A stretch of 14,306 nt of DNA from an uncultured Clostridia bacterium (GTDB taxonomy: Bacteria; Bacillota_A; Clostridia; TANB77; CAG-508). The stretch lies in the NCBI GenBank assembly GCA_944393295.1, contig CALXZR010000102.1, forward strand, positions 1 to 14,306. The letters are read 5' to 3'. Every line of letters starts with the position of its first letter. Within the stretch, counting starts at the first letter, position 1. The position numbers were made by a program, and so were the translations under genes. Under the pieces are notes generated by a model, which worked only from the letters and a program-made list of their open reading frames with translations, was not told the DNA's origin and searched no databases. This document shows, one piece after another, positions 6,591-13,013 of the stretch.

Positions 6591-6981
6591 TTAATGAATC
6601 GCCACCGTTCTTTTTAGAATACAAATTTTGATACTTTTCGACATTATTTTTGAAATTATTAACAGCTTGTAATCTTAACTCAATAATTTCACTTTTAGAC
6701 TTTTTAAGAATTTTACAAATCTCATTAAGAGTTCTGTATTCATAGCAGTACAAATACAAAATTAGTTTTTCATTTTTAGATAAATCTTTCATAGCTCTAA
6801 AATAGATTTCATTTGAAAATATGTTTTCTAAATGTTCATAATCAATATGATTTTTTTCTTTTGAATTTTCTTTTTCTTTAATTGAGTATTTCTCATAACT
6901 TTGTTTTTCTAATTGTTTTTGAACAGAAGCAGTATTTAAAGATAAAATTTCATTTGTGTTATTTGAATCAAAATAATTCAT
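6583..6981 (-). CDS. Sigma-70 region 4-like regulatory protein
   Basis: About 132 aa from the ATG at 6981, which has GTGAGGA about nine bases before it; an ATG at 7002 in the same frame has no ribosome site. The N-terminal 60 residues are Asn/Lys/Glu rich without a fold I can name. The C-terminal part (LSKNEKLILYLYCYEYRTLN, then EICKILKKSKSEIIELRLQA) has the helix-turn-helix pattern of sigma factor region 4, with the typical start LSKNEKLIL. Region 2 is missing, so it is not a full sigma factor. It may be a transcriptional regulator like the small sigma-like ORFs of Tn916-type elements. It is the first gene of the minus-strand block, so it is a candidate for controlling excision. Confidence 0.68.
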   Translation of the reverse strand: MNYFDSNNTNEILSLNTASVQKQLEKQSYEKYSIKEKENSKEKNHIDYEHLENIFSNEIYFRAMKDLSKNEKLILYLYCYEYRTLNEICKILKKSKSEIIELRLQAVNNFKNNVEKYQNLYSKKNGGDSLNE

Positions 6982-7082
6982 AATAAAAATCCTCACTTTC
7001 ATAAATTATTTTGACTGTCGACAGCCATTTAGCTTAAGCTTGATTTAATGATACAACGATTTTTGAATACAAAACGCAAATG

Positions 7083-7109
7083 ATTATATAGAACTAGTTA
7101 AAATTACAA
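7083..7109 (-). promoter_or_regulatory. Probable promoter of the minus-strand mobility operon
   Basis: On the minus strand TTGTAA (7104-7109) precedes a perfect TATAAT (7083-7088) by 15 bases, slightly short. The leader would be about 95 bases and contain the two palindromes at 7015-7040. Confidence 0.4.
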
Positions 7110-7222
7110 ATGATTAAAAATGATTAGATTTTTATTTTTTTAAAATCTATGTAAATCTTGGCACACAACAAAAAGCGAACACAAATTTTATTTTTCACAT
7201 TTGCTTGTAAAATTTATAGTAA

Positions 7223-7265
7223 AAAATCTTTAAACTGTTGTACTTAAGCATTGTTTAAAGATTTT
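7223..7265. terminator. 13-bp inverted repeat, possible terminator
   Basis: AAAATCTTTAAAC (7223-7235) and GTTTAAAGATTTT (7253-7265) pair perfectly around a 17-base loop. The loop is large and no gene ends beside it, so it could equally be an operator or an RNA element. Confidence 0.4.
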
Positions 7266-7343
7266 CTATTATTTATATTATTTTTTATTTTAAGAAGTTA
7301 ATTATTGTACAAGTTAAAAATTTTTTATAATATATACATTATA

Positions 7344-7372
7344 TTGCACCCAAAAGATCCAATTATTATATT
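7344..7372 (+). promoter_or_regulatory. Promoter of the ECF sigma operon
   Basis: TTGCAC (7344-7349), 17 bases and TATATT (7367-7372) end 36 bases before the TTG start. A second candidate, TTGTAC (7305-7310) with TAATAT or TATAAT near 7326-7333, lies just upstream. The TTGCACCCA sequence also precedes the Spo0A-like gene on the other strand (10549-10560). An ECF protein may control its own promoter, but no clear ECF-type pair of boxes can be assigned by eye. Confidence 0.45.
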
Positions 7373-7408
7373 TATTAAGTGAAAGGATTTTTGAAAGGAG
7401 GAAAATAA

Positions 7409-7942
7409 TTGAAAGATTTAATTAAAAGATTGCACAAAGGTGATGAAGAAGTTTTTAAAGAATTAACTATGCAAATTGAAGATGATTTATATAGGGTAGC
7501 AAAAACTAGATTAAAAAATATTGATGACATAAATGATGCTATACAAAATACTATGATTATTACATATAATAATATTTTCAAAATAAAAAATGAGAAACAC
7601 TTTAAATATTATATGATTCGTGTCCTTATAAATGAATGTAATAAAATTTATAATTCAAATAAAAAAAGTGCAAATTTGTACGCTAAAATTTTAACTAGTA
7701 ATAAATATGAAGCATCTTATTATCAGACGCAAGATATAAATTCTAATTTAGATTTTGAAAAATATTTAGATAATCTAAATTATGATGAAAAAATTGTTAT
7801 AACATTGCATTATAATAGCCAGTATTCTTGCACAGAAATTGCAAAATTATTAAACACAAATGTCAATACTATAAAAAGTAGATTACTTAGAGGAAAAGAA
7901 AAGTTAAAAGAATTTTATAAGGAGGTTGATAATAATGAATGA
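7409..7942 (+). CDS. ECF (extracytoplasmic function) RNA polymerase sigma factor
   Basis: A 177-aa protein with TTG start and GGAGG seven bases before it. Region 2 spans about 8-80 (RLHKGDEEVFKELTMQIEDD, then DDINDAIQNTMIITYNNIFK, the core- and -10-binding part). Region 4 spans about 118-172, with NLNYDEKIVITLHYNSQYSC and the helix-turn-helix TEIAKLLNTNVNTIKSRLLR for the -35 box. This two-domain build and length are typical of ECF sigma factors, which redirect RNA polymerase when the partner anti-sigma factor lets go under envelope stress. Its stop TGA overlaps the start region of the probable anti-sigma gene, so the two are co-translated. The target genes are unknown; the secreted protein downstream is one candidate. 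Confidence 0.92.
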   Translation: MKDLIKRLHKGDEEVFKELTMQIEDDLYRVAKTRLKNIDDINDAIQNTMIITYNNIFKIKNEKHFKYYMIRVLINECNKIYNSNKKSANLYAKILTSNKYEASYYQTQDINSNLDFEKYLDNLNYDEKIVITLHYNSQYSCTEIAKLLNTNVNTIKSRLLRGKEKLKEFYKEVDNNE

Positions 7943-9068
7943 TTACAGTGATAAAATAGATAATTTAATTTATAACAGTTTTAAAAATTGCAATAATATA
8001 CCCGATAGTTTCACTAATACTATTCATAATGTAAAATTAAAATCATCAAATAATAAAAAATATTTATGCTTTTATTTTAAAATAAAAAAAGTAATATTTT
8101 ATATAATTTCTATATTAGCTATATCTAGTGGGGTAGTATTTGCAAAAGATATAAGTGGCTTTATTAAAAGTTTATTTAATGATAGTATAGGAGTAGAAAC
8201 TGCTGTAGAAAACAATTATATATATTCTGTTCCAGAAGAAATTTATTGTGAATCTCAAAGTATAATAAGTAGTGTAGACGAATTGATAATGGATGATTAT
8301 ACATTAGATATAAATATGACTCTTCAACTAGATGAAAACATCGATATAGAAGATTATAATAACTTTAAAATTCCAGATTTAATAATATATGATGATTTAA
8401 ATAATGTAATATTTAAAAATCAAATGGCTAGTATAGATAGTCCTACACAAAAATATATTAACTCCTCATGTAGTATTTTTATAGACTATGCTGATGAAAA
8501 ATACATATATTATACAATCAATATATCAGCAGATGAAGATAAATTACCTAAAAGTAAAATAATATATATAGATTTTAATAACATTGAATTTCAAAATGAT
8601 AATAAGAAATATACTATATCTGGAAAATGGTCTAATCAAATAGATGTACCTGAAAAATTTTATAGTAGAACTTCACAAATATTAAAATATAAATCATGTA
8701 ATAATGAAAATATATATGTAGATTCCATTAATGCTGAAGTAACTCAAACATGTACAAAATTTAATTTAAGTATGAATTGGGAAGATTATGAAAAAGATTC
8801 CCAAAAATCTGATGAAATAAGACAAAAGAATGTTAATGACAGTTTATTAATTAAAGATAATGCATATATTGAAACTGATAATGGTAAGAAATTTTATGCT
8901 TCACAAACTAGTGATGCTGATGGTGGATACGGAATAAGTGCAAATGGACATTTTAAATATTGGCAAACATTTAATTTAACAAAATTTGATTTAGAAAATG
9001 TGGAAAATATCAAGGTTGTTTTAGAGACATGGAATAATGAAAAAATAATTATAGAATTTGAAAAATAA
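7935..9068 (+). CDS. Probable membrane anti-sigma factor (DUF4179-like)
   Basis: 377 aa from ATG 7935, which has AAGGAGG nine bases upstream; a TTG nine bases earlier overlaps that site and is unlikely. About 50 cytoplasmic residues (NDYSDKIDNLIYNSFKNCNN) precede a single membrane segment (about 51-70, KKVIFYIISILAISSGVVFA). A large outer domain follows with repeated beta-strand patterns (DELIMDDYTLDINMTLQLDE). This fits the DUF4179 anti-sigma proteins usually paired with ECF sigma factors in Clostridia. It would hold the sigma factor at the membrane and sense an outside signal. No protease site or zinc motif (HxxxCxxC) is visible at the N-terminus, so the release mechanism cannot be read from sequence. 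It is the last gene of the ECF operon unless read-through reaches 9246. Confidence 0.8.
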   Translation: MNDYSDKIDNLIYNSFKNCNNIPDSFTNTIHNVKLKSSNNKKYLCFYFKIKKVIFYIISILAISSGVVFAKDISGFIKSLFNDSIGVETAVENNYIYSVPEEIYCESQSIISSVDELIMDDYTLDINMTLQLDENIDIEDYNNFKIPDLIIYDDLNNVIFKNQMASIDSPTQKYINSSCSIFIDYADEKYIYYTINISADEDKLPKSKIIYIDFNNIEFQNDNKKYTISGKWSNQIDVPEKFYSRTSQILKYKSCNNENIYVDSINAEVTQTCTKFNLSMNWEDYEKDSQKSDEIRQKNVNDSLLIKDNAYIETDNGKKFYASQTSDADGGYGISANGHFKYWQTFNLTKFDLENVENIKVVLETWNNEKIIIEFEK

Positions 9069-9112
9069 TTATCTAAAATTATCTTTTTTGAATAAAAATA
9101 AATAAATGTTTA

Positions 9113-9158
9113 AAATGTATTTGTACATAAGATTTATTAAATGTGTACAAATACATTT
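9113..9158. other. Perfect 15-bp inverted repeat upstream of the secreted protein gene
   Basis: AAATGTATTTGTACA (9113-9127) and TGTACAAATACATTT (9144-9158) match perfectly around a 16-base spacer. Only four T's lie nearby (GATTTT), so it is a weak terminator for the ECF operon at best. Its position 88 bases before the secreted gene, and its length, would also suit an operator. Confidence 0.6.
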
Positions 9159-9245
9159 GATTTTAGGAGTGATTAAAGCCTATTACAAATGTATAAAAAA
9201 ATTAGATTTTCAAAACAATTATAGTAAGAAGAACGGAGGAATTTT

Positions 9246-9719
9246 ATGAAAGCAATTGTAAAGCGGTTTAGCTTAGTTATTACTATAGTTTTAACTGTAT
9301 CAACACTTTTTGCAACAACAGCTTTTGCAGCAACTACTTACAATCCTGGCACTTATTATTTGGGGCATTTCACTTTTACGAATACCAACAATGGTGCCAT
9401 GAGAATTTACAAAGCCAATAAAATGCGGCTCAAAATTGCCTGGAAAAAAGGTGAACTTACTGGTTCCGATATCAACTTAACTGTTGATGTTAGTCCTGAA
9501 AATTCCAGCCATAAAAGTCACACAGAAGTGTTTAAACCCAATATGGATTCTGACGGAAAAGATTCTAATGGGTACTATTATGTAGAAACCAATTGGTTTG
9601 ACATCACTAAAGGTGGTACATATCGGCTTTTATATGATGCATCTACCTGTGATGGTGGAACTGGAACGGGACATTATCGTAAAGGTGATGTTCATACTTG
9701 GATTGAATTAGCTAATTAA
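9246..9719 (+). CDS. Small secreted protein of unknown function
   Basis: 157 aa with GGAGG six bases before ATG. A textbook signal peptide (MKAIVKRFSLVITIVLTVST, then LFATTAFA) should be cut after Ala28, leaving 129 residues. The mature part is rich in Gly, Thr, Tyr and Asn with alternating beta-strand patterns (YYLGHFTFTNTNNGAMRIYK, then DKGDVH-like polar loops near the end). It has one Cys (STCDGG), no lipobox, no membrane anchor and no enzyme motif I recognise. The gene is clearly richer in G+C than its neighbours, with codons such as CGG, GGC and GCC that are rare elsewhere here, so it was probably acquired separately. It sits downstream of the ECF/anti-sigma pair, perhaps as a target or effector. 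Confidence 0.82.
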   Translation: MKAIVKRFSLVITIVLTVSTLFATTAFAATTYNPGTYYLGHFTFTNTNNGAMRIYKANKMRLKIAWKKGELTGSDINLTVDVSPENSSHKSHTEVFKPNMDSDGKDSNGYYYVETNWFDITKGGTYRLLYDASTCDGGTGTGHYRKGDVHTWIELAN

Positions 9720-9761
9720 GATAATTTATTATCTAATAGTTATTAGTATCCAAATGTAACC

Positions 9762-9788
9762 AAAAAATTTTGAAAATCTAATTTTCAA
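9762..9788 (-). terminator. Terminator of the Spo0A-like gene
   Basis: On the minus strand TTGAAAAT-TAG-ATTTTCAA (9770-9788) is followed by AATTTTTT. It begins right at the stop codon of the Spo0A-like gene. Confidence 0.65.
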
Positions 9789-10510
9789 CCATTATATCTA
9801 TGCGGATATAATGGTTGTTTTTTTAAGATATAATTTATAACAGATTTACTGTATATATAACCATCGACTTTAAATATATTAAACTTTTCTTTTTCGGATA
9901 AAGTATTTTTTGAGTTCATATATTTAGTTGCTAATGTGATATCACATTTTATATTATGTGAATGTGTAAAAAATTTTTCTGCAATGTTAGGATAAACATT
10001 TTTTGAAAGATTTGGACATTTTTTATAATTATTTATAATTAAAAAAATAATTGTTTCATTTAAATATGTTGTTCCAAAATGAGATGAATTATATCCTAGT
10101 TGTTTTAAATAATTACTTATTATTTTTTTAGTTTTAGCTAACAATATGTCATTTTTTTGAATATTAATTTTATCTATTTTATTAAGAATATTATTATAAT
10201 TATTTTCAATAAATAATTTATTAGTAGAATTTTTATTTATATTTTTGGAATTTGAAAAAATAATCATAAAATTAGAAATATCTATTTTTAAATAGTCATT
10301 TAATATATCTTTAAAACATTGCACTTCTAAAAAAGTATAGTCTGTTAATATAATATCTATATTAGAATAATTTTCTTTAAAATACTCTACACTTTCATTT
10401 ATATTAGTAGAAATATTGTAAATTCTAATATTTGAATTATTTATTATAACATAATTTATTAATCCTTGAAATTCTTTTAAATCTTTTATCATTAACATTA
10501 AATTTACCAT
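9785..10510 (-). CDS. Spo0A-like response regulator with degenerate receiver
   Basis: 241 aa, GGAGG eight bases before ATG. Residues 1-115 look like a worn CheY-type receiver. Asp57 in IDIILTDYTF falls where the phosphate-accepting Asp belongs, but the N-terminal acidic pair is reduced to KD (9-10) and the usual Lys-Pro after strand 5 is not apparent. Residues 125-200 match the Spo0A DNA-binding domain: LKQLGYNSSHFGTTYLNETI, then VYPNIAEKFFTHSHNIKCDI. The tail of about 40 residues diverges. Spo0A is the master switch of sporulation. A mobile-element copy may compete for its sites, respond to host sporulation or control the element. The recognition helix lacks the Arg residues of B. subtilis Spo0A (SRVERAIRH), so site preference may differ. 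Confidence 0.78.
   Translation of the reverse strand: MVNLMLMIKDLKEFQGLINYVIINNSNIRIYNISTNINESVEYFKENYSNIDIILTDYTFLEVQCFKDILNDYLKIDISNFMIIFSNSKNINKNSTNKLFIENNYNNILNKIDKINIQKNDILLAKTKKIISNYLKQLGYNSSHFGTTYLNETIIFLIINNYKKCPNLSKNVYPNIAEKFFTHSHNIKCDITLATKYMNSKNTLSEKEKFNIFKVDGYIYSKSVINYILKKQPLYPHRYNG
9787..9824 (+). terminator. Terminator of the secreted protein gene, inside the convergent gene
   Basis: AACCATTATATC (9787-9798) pairs perfectly over 12 bp with GATATAATGGTT (9805-9816), then GTTTTTTTT. It overlaps the last codons of the Spo0A-like gene on the other strand, where the stem encodes part of its PHRYNG end. Confidence 0.8.
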
Positions 10511-10699
10511 AATTCTTCCTCCTACATTATATATACATTTTTTGCTAATTATGGGTGCAAAAAATAAAAAATTTTATAAAACGCCAAAATATTATTCTAT
10601 ATTCTTACAAACTTTACCGATATTTCACTCAAATTTCATAGCATATTTAATAATATTTCAAAATGCTTTATTTTTGTTAATAAAAATAAGATAAAAAAA
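10511..10699. other. Upstream region of the Spo0A-like gene
   Basis: AT-rich and without a gene. On the minus strand it has TTGCAC (start of TTGCACCCATAA, 10549-10560) and a TATAAT-containing stretch at about 10527-10535, which give possible promoters for the Spo0A-like gene, though spacings are not ideal. An imperfect inverted repeat with AGCAT and ATGCT ends lies around 10640-10667. Confidence 0.35.
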
Positions 10700-10716
10700 G
10701 TGGAACTTCGTTCCAC
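10700..10716 (-). terminator. Minus-strand terminator at the transposase upstream edge
   Basis: GTGGAAC-GAA-GTTCCAC on the minus strand is a perfect 7-bp stem followed by TTTTTTTATC. It would stop antisense transcripts leaving the transposase unit. Confidence 0.6.
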
Positions 10717-10719
10717 GCT

Positions 10720-10754
10720 GGCACTAATTTAAGTTAGTGCCTTTTATTTTTTTG
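10720..10754 (+). terminator. Plus-strand terminator just before the transposase
   Basis: GGCACTAA (10720-10727) and TTAGTGCC (10734-10741) pair perfectly, then TTTTATTTTTTT. No plus-strand gene lies upstream, so it seems to shield the transposase from outside transcription, as many insertion sequences do. Confidence 0.65.
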
Positions 10755-10763
10755 TGATATAAT
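10755..10763 (+). promoter_or_regulatory. Extended -10 promoter of the transposase
   Basis: TGATATAAT (10755-10763) is a TGn-TATAAT box with no clear -35. It is only 15 bases from the ATG at 10779, so the mRNA leader would be very short or absent, which fits low expression. Confidence 0.45.
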
Positions 10764-10778
10764 CTTTTGGGTGATTGT

Positions 10779-11891
10779 ATGGCTAAATTTACTATTAAAC
10801 AAATTATGAGTGACCACTGGGATAATTTTTATTCACAAACTCCTAACGTTCGCTCTGTCGTTAACAAAGAAATTCATAAAATGCTTAATTGTCAAAATCC
10901 TGTTTTGGGCCACGCTCTTTATATTTGTGAGCATTGTGGTAAATTCAAATGTGTTCCTTTCACTTGTAAATCTAGATTCTGCAATTGCTGTGGCATTAAA
11001 TATCAACAACAACGTGCTCTTTCTTTATCTGCTAAATTGATTAATTGCAAACATCGACATATTGTCTTCACTATTCCGTTTGAATTACGTTTTATCTTTC
11101 GCAAAAATAGATATCTTCTTGATATTCTTTTTAAATCTGCCTCTCAAACCATTCTTGATTGGTTTTATTCTTTAAATAAATCTCAAAACTTTAAACCTGC
11201 TATTATTTGTGCTTTACATACTTTCGGTCGTGATTTAAAGTGGAATCCTCATATTCATATGCTTATTTCTGAAGGCGCTTCTGGTAATTCCATTGTTTGG
11301 AAAGATTTTCATCACTTTCCCTATCTTATGCTTCGCAAAAAATGGCAAACTACCTTACTTGCTAATTTAGAAAAATTTCTTGGAAAGTCTTATTTTAGAT
11401 CTTTCAAAAATTTTATTTATTCTCATACAAAAGATGGCTTTTATGTTTATGCAAAACCTTCTTTATCTTCGTCTTACGATGTTGTAAACTATATCATTCG
11501 CTATATTTCTAGACCTGCTATGGCTCAATCTCGTATTATTGATTATGATGGTTCTTTCGTTACTTTTTGGTATCAAAGACACGAAGATAATAAAAAGATT
11601 ATTGAAAAAATTCCTGTTTTTGAATTTATTCAAAGACTTATTATTCATATTCCTGATGAACAATTCAAAATGCTTCGATATTATGGTATTTACGCTCGTA
11701 GATGTAAACATCATGATAAATTAATTAAGCGTGTTAAACAATCTTCTATCAATATTCGAAAAAAGCTATCTAAATGGCGTGAAAGTATTGAATTATCTTT
11801 TGGATATGATCCTATAAAATGTTCTTGTGGCAATTTCATGGCATTCTTCAACATTTATTGTAAAAAAGATATTGCTTATTCGTCCGCTTGA
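10779..11891 (+). CDS. IS91-family (Y2 HUH) transposase
   Basis: 370 aa from ATG 10779; an in-frame TTG at 10767 is less likely because it would use up the only ribosome-site-like GGGTGA. An N-terminal zinc ribbon is visible (ICEHCGK, then CKSRFCNCCG). The HUH motif is in FGRDLKWNPHIHMLISEG, where HIH binds the metal. The two catalytic tyrosines are in NYIIRYISRP (YxxxY). This is the single-strand rolling-circle transposase of the IS91/IS801 type, about the normal length, with all key residues present, so probably active. A second Cys pair (KCSCGN) closes the protein. Codon choice and strand bias differ from its neighbours. HUH transposases of this type can carry adjacent DNA along when termination fails. 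Confidence 0.9.
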   Translation: MAKFTIKQIMSDHWDNFYSQTPNVRSVVNKEIHKMLNCQNPVLGHALYICEHCGKFKCVPFTCKSRFCNCCGIKYQQQRALSLSAKLINCKHRHIVFTIPFELRFIFRKNRYLLDILFKSASQTILDWFYSLNKSQNFKPAIICALHTFGRDLKWNPHIHMLISEGASGNSIVWKDFHHFPYLMLRKKWQTTLLANLEKFLGKSYFRSFKNFIYSHTKDGFYVYAKPSLSSSYDVVNYIIRYISRPAMAQSRIIDYDGSFVTFWYQRHEDNKKIIEKIPVFEFIQRLIIHIPDEQFKMLRYYGIYARRCKHHDKLIKRVKQSSINIRKKLSKWRESIELSFGYDPIKCSCGNFMAFFNIYCKKDIAYSSA

Positions 11892-11926
11892 TTATATAAT
11901 CCCTTTAAAAAAAAGGGGAACTTTTT

Positions 11927-12052
11927 ATGGACGATGTTGAAGAATTAAGAAAAAAATATATGAAAAATCCACCAGAAGGCTTTACTTCTAAAGAAATTGA
12001 AACTATGTCTGATGATGATATATTAGATATGGATTACTTTTTAAACGAATAA
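11927..12052 (+). CDS. 41-aa acidic ORF following the transposase
   Basis: ATG 11927 follows AGGGGAA by a suitable distance. The product, MDDVEELRKKYMKNPPEGFT then SKEIETMSDDDILDMDYFLN and a final Glu, is acidic with a clean amphipathic pattern and an NPPEGFT turn. It looks like a real conserved small protein, but I cannot name a family. The ribosome site lies in a hairpin, CCCTTT (11901-11906) with AAAGGG (11912-11917), so translation may be held down unless the RNA opens. It ends just before a terminator and is probably co-transcribed with the transposase, perhaps modulating it. Confidence 0.65.
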   Translation: MDDVEELRKKYMKNPPEGFTSKEIETMSDDDILDMDYFLNE

Positions 12053-12060
12053 TTTATTTA

Positions 12061-12082
12061 CTCTTTTCTAAGAGCTTTTTTT
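12061..12082 (+). terminator. Terminator after the transposase unit
   Basis: CTCTT-TTCT-AAGAG followed by CTTTTTTT. The stem is short (5 bp) but the T-run is good. Confidence 0.5.
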
Positions 12083-12127
12083 ATAATGCACTTTTTTCTT
12101 ACTAATTTTGAGAACTTCCCTATTAAA

Positions 12128-12155
12128 TAAAAAAAGCCTTAAATTTTATAAGGCT
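12128..12155 (-). terminator. Terminator of the XRE regulator gene
   Basis: On the minus strand AGCCTTA and TAAGGCT (12135-12155) form a 7-bp stem followed by seven T's. It starts nine bases past the TAG stop. Confidence 0.75.
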
Positions 12156-12163
12156 CTAAAAAT

Positions 12164-12865
12164 CTATTTTTTAAATATATCTAAATACAATGCGTAATTC
12201 TTTTTTAAATTCTGTAATTCACTATCTGTAGGCTTTAAATTCTCAAACATTTCATCAGTAAATTCTATATCTTTTTTACTGAAATAACATTTTCTTATAC
12301 TAGGTTCATATTGTGCATTTGTTCCAAAGTATGCACCTAACATTAATTCATCAGTTCCATAACATACTCTAATAACCATTTCGCATATATCTAATCTCAT
12401 CTGATTCGGTTTATAATTTTCAAAAGATAAAAAAGCTACCATATCATCAGTAAGCATATAGCCAGTAGAGTATATTGATTTATCGTGAGAATTGATAAAA
12501 TCGACTTCAATTCTATCTGCTTTTGGCTTAATTTTTATAATCCATTTATCTTTATTAAATTTTTTAGTATTAGTATTATATGCGTTAAAATAAACATACA
12601 ATGTATCTGTTCCAAATGGATTTACTATATTTTTCTTATTAGAAAAAGCAAAATCTCTATTAAATAAATCTGATTCATATATTCCTAATTCATCACAAAT
12701 TATACTTATTTCTTCTGCATTAGGTAATAATTCACCATTTTCAAATCTACAGATTGTAGCTCTATTTTTATTTATTAAATCAGCAAGATTTTGTTGACTT
12801 AATCCTTTTTCATTTCGATACTTTTTTATATTTTTTCCAAATGTTTTTGAATCAAAATTTGCCAT
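12164..12865 (-). CDS. XRE-family transcriptional regulator
   Basis: 233 aa from ATG 12865, chosen because GGAGG lies five bases before it; an upstream TTG would overlap that site. Residues 9-68 form a Cro/C1-type helix-turn-helix (FGKNIKKYRNEKGLSQQNLA, then DLINKNRATICRFENGELLP). The remaining 165 residues are an alpha/beta region that I cannot assign (TLYVYFNAYNTNTKKFNKDK, then FSFENYKPNQMRLD-like segments and MVIRVCYGTDELMLGAYFGT). No protease or metal motif is visible. The gene faces away from the RNA pair at 13014, sharing a 112-base promoter region with it, so it may repress itself and those RNAs. In such elements XRE proteins often keep the mobility genes off. Confidence 0.85.
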   Translation of the reverse strand: MANFDSKTFGKNIKKYRNEKGLSQQNLADLINKNRATICRFENGELLPNAEEISIICDELGIYESDLFNRDFAFSNKKNIVNPFGTDTLYVYFNAYNTNTKKFNKDKWIIKIKPKADRIEVDFINSHDKSIYSTGYMLTDDMVAFLSFENYKPNQMRLDICEMVIRVCYGTDELMLGAYFGTNAQYEPSIRKCYFSKKDIEFTDEMFENLKPTDSELQNLKKNYALYLDIFKK

Positions 12866-12911
12866 ATAAACCTCCAACACTTATATACAAAATATAAATT
12901 AAGACAATATT

Positions 12912-12940
12912 ATTATAACATTACTTAATATATTTTTCAA
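12912..12940 (-). promoter_or_regulatory. Promoter of the XRE regulator gene
   Basis: On the minus strand TTGAAA (12935-12940), exactly 17 bases, then a perfect TATAAT (12912-12917). The leader is about 40 bases. It is back to back with the RNA A promoter, whose -35 starts at 12979. Confidence 0.75.
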
Positions 12941-12978
12941 TTTTAAATTCGATTTTTTTGTACGGCTCTAACGATACA

Positions 12979-13007
12979 TTGATTTTCATTTAAAAATGTG
13001 GTAAAAT
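12979..13007 (+). promoter_or_regulatory. Promoter of small RNA A
   Basis: TTGATT (12979-12984), 17 bases and TAAAAT (13002-13007) would start RNA near 13014, directly at the first hairpin (ACCTAT/ATAGGT). Confidence 0.6.
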
Positions 13008-13013
13008 AGTGTT

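Larger units (their letters stand above)
7003..7304. other. Divergent control region between the mobility operon and the ECF operon
   Basis: No gene is visible. The leader of the minus-strand operon contains two perfect palindromes, CTGTCGACAG (7015-7024) and AGCTTAAGCT (7031-7040), lying between its promoter and first gene, a natural place for an operator. Further right is a perfect 13-bp inverted repeat, AAAATCTTTAAAC/GTTTAAAGATTTT (7223-7265), with a 17-base loop. The remainder is plain AT-rich sequence. Confidence 0.5.
10700..12082 (+). mobile_element. IS91-like insertion unit inside the element
   Basis: A two-tyrosine HUH transposase gene and a 41-aa companion ORF are bounded by hairpins: paired terminators at 10700-10754 and one at 12061-12082. 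The coding strand is pyrimidine-rich with many CTT, TCT and GCT codons, unlike the purine-rich genes nearby, which indicates a separate origin. IS91-type elements have no inverted-repeat ends and make no target duplication, so the exact limits cannot be read here. GAAC, an IS91-type target word, occurs at both 10703-10706 and 12111-12114. Confidence 0.5.

Noticed and set aside
6630..6650. Spo0A-box-like TGTCGAA on the minus strand inside the sigma4-like gene
   Set aside because: It lies within coding sequence, far from a promoter, and a 7-base match is expected by chance at this scale.
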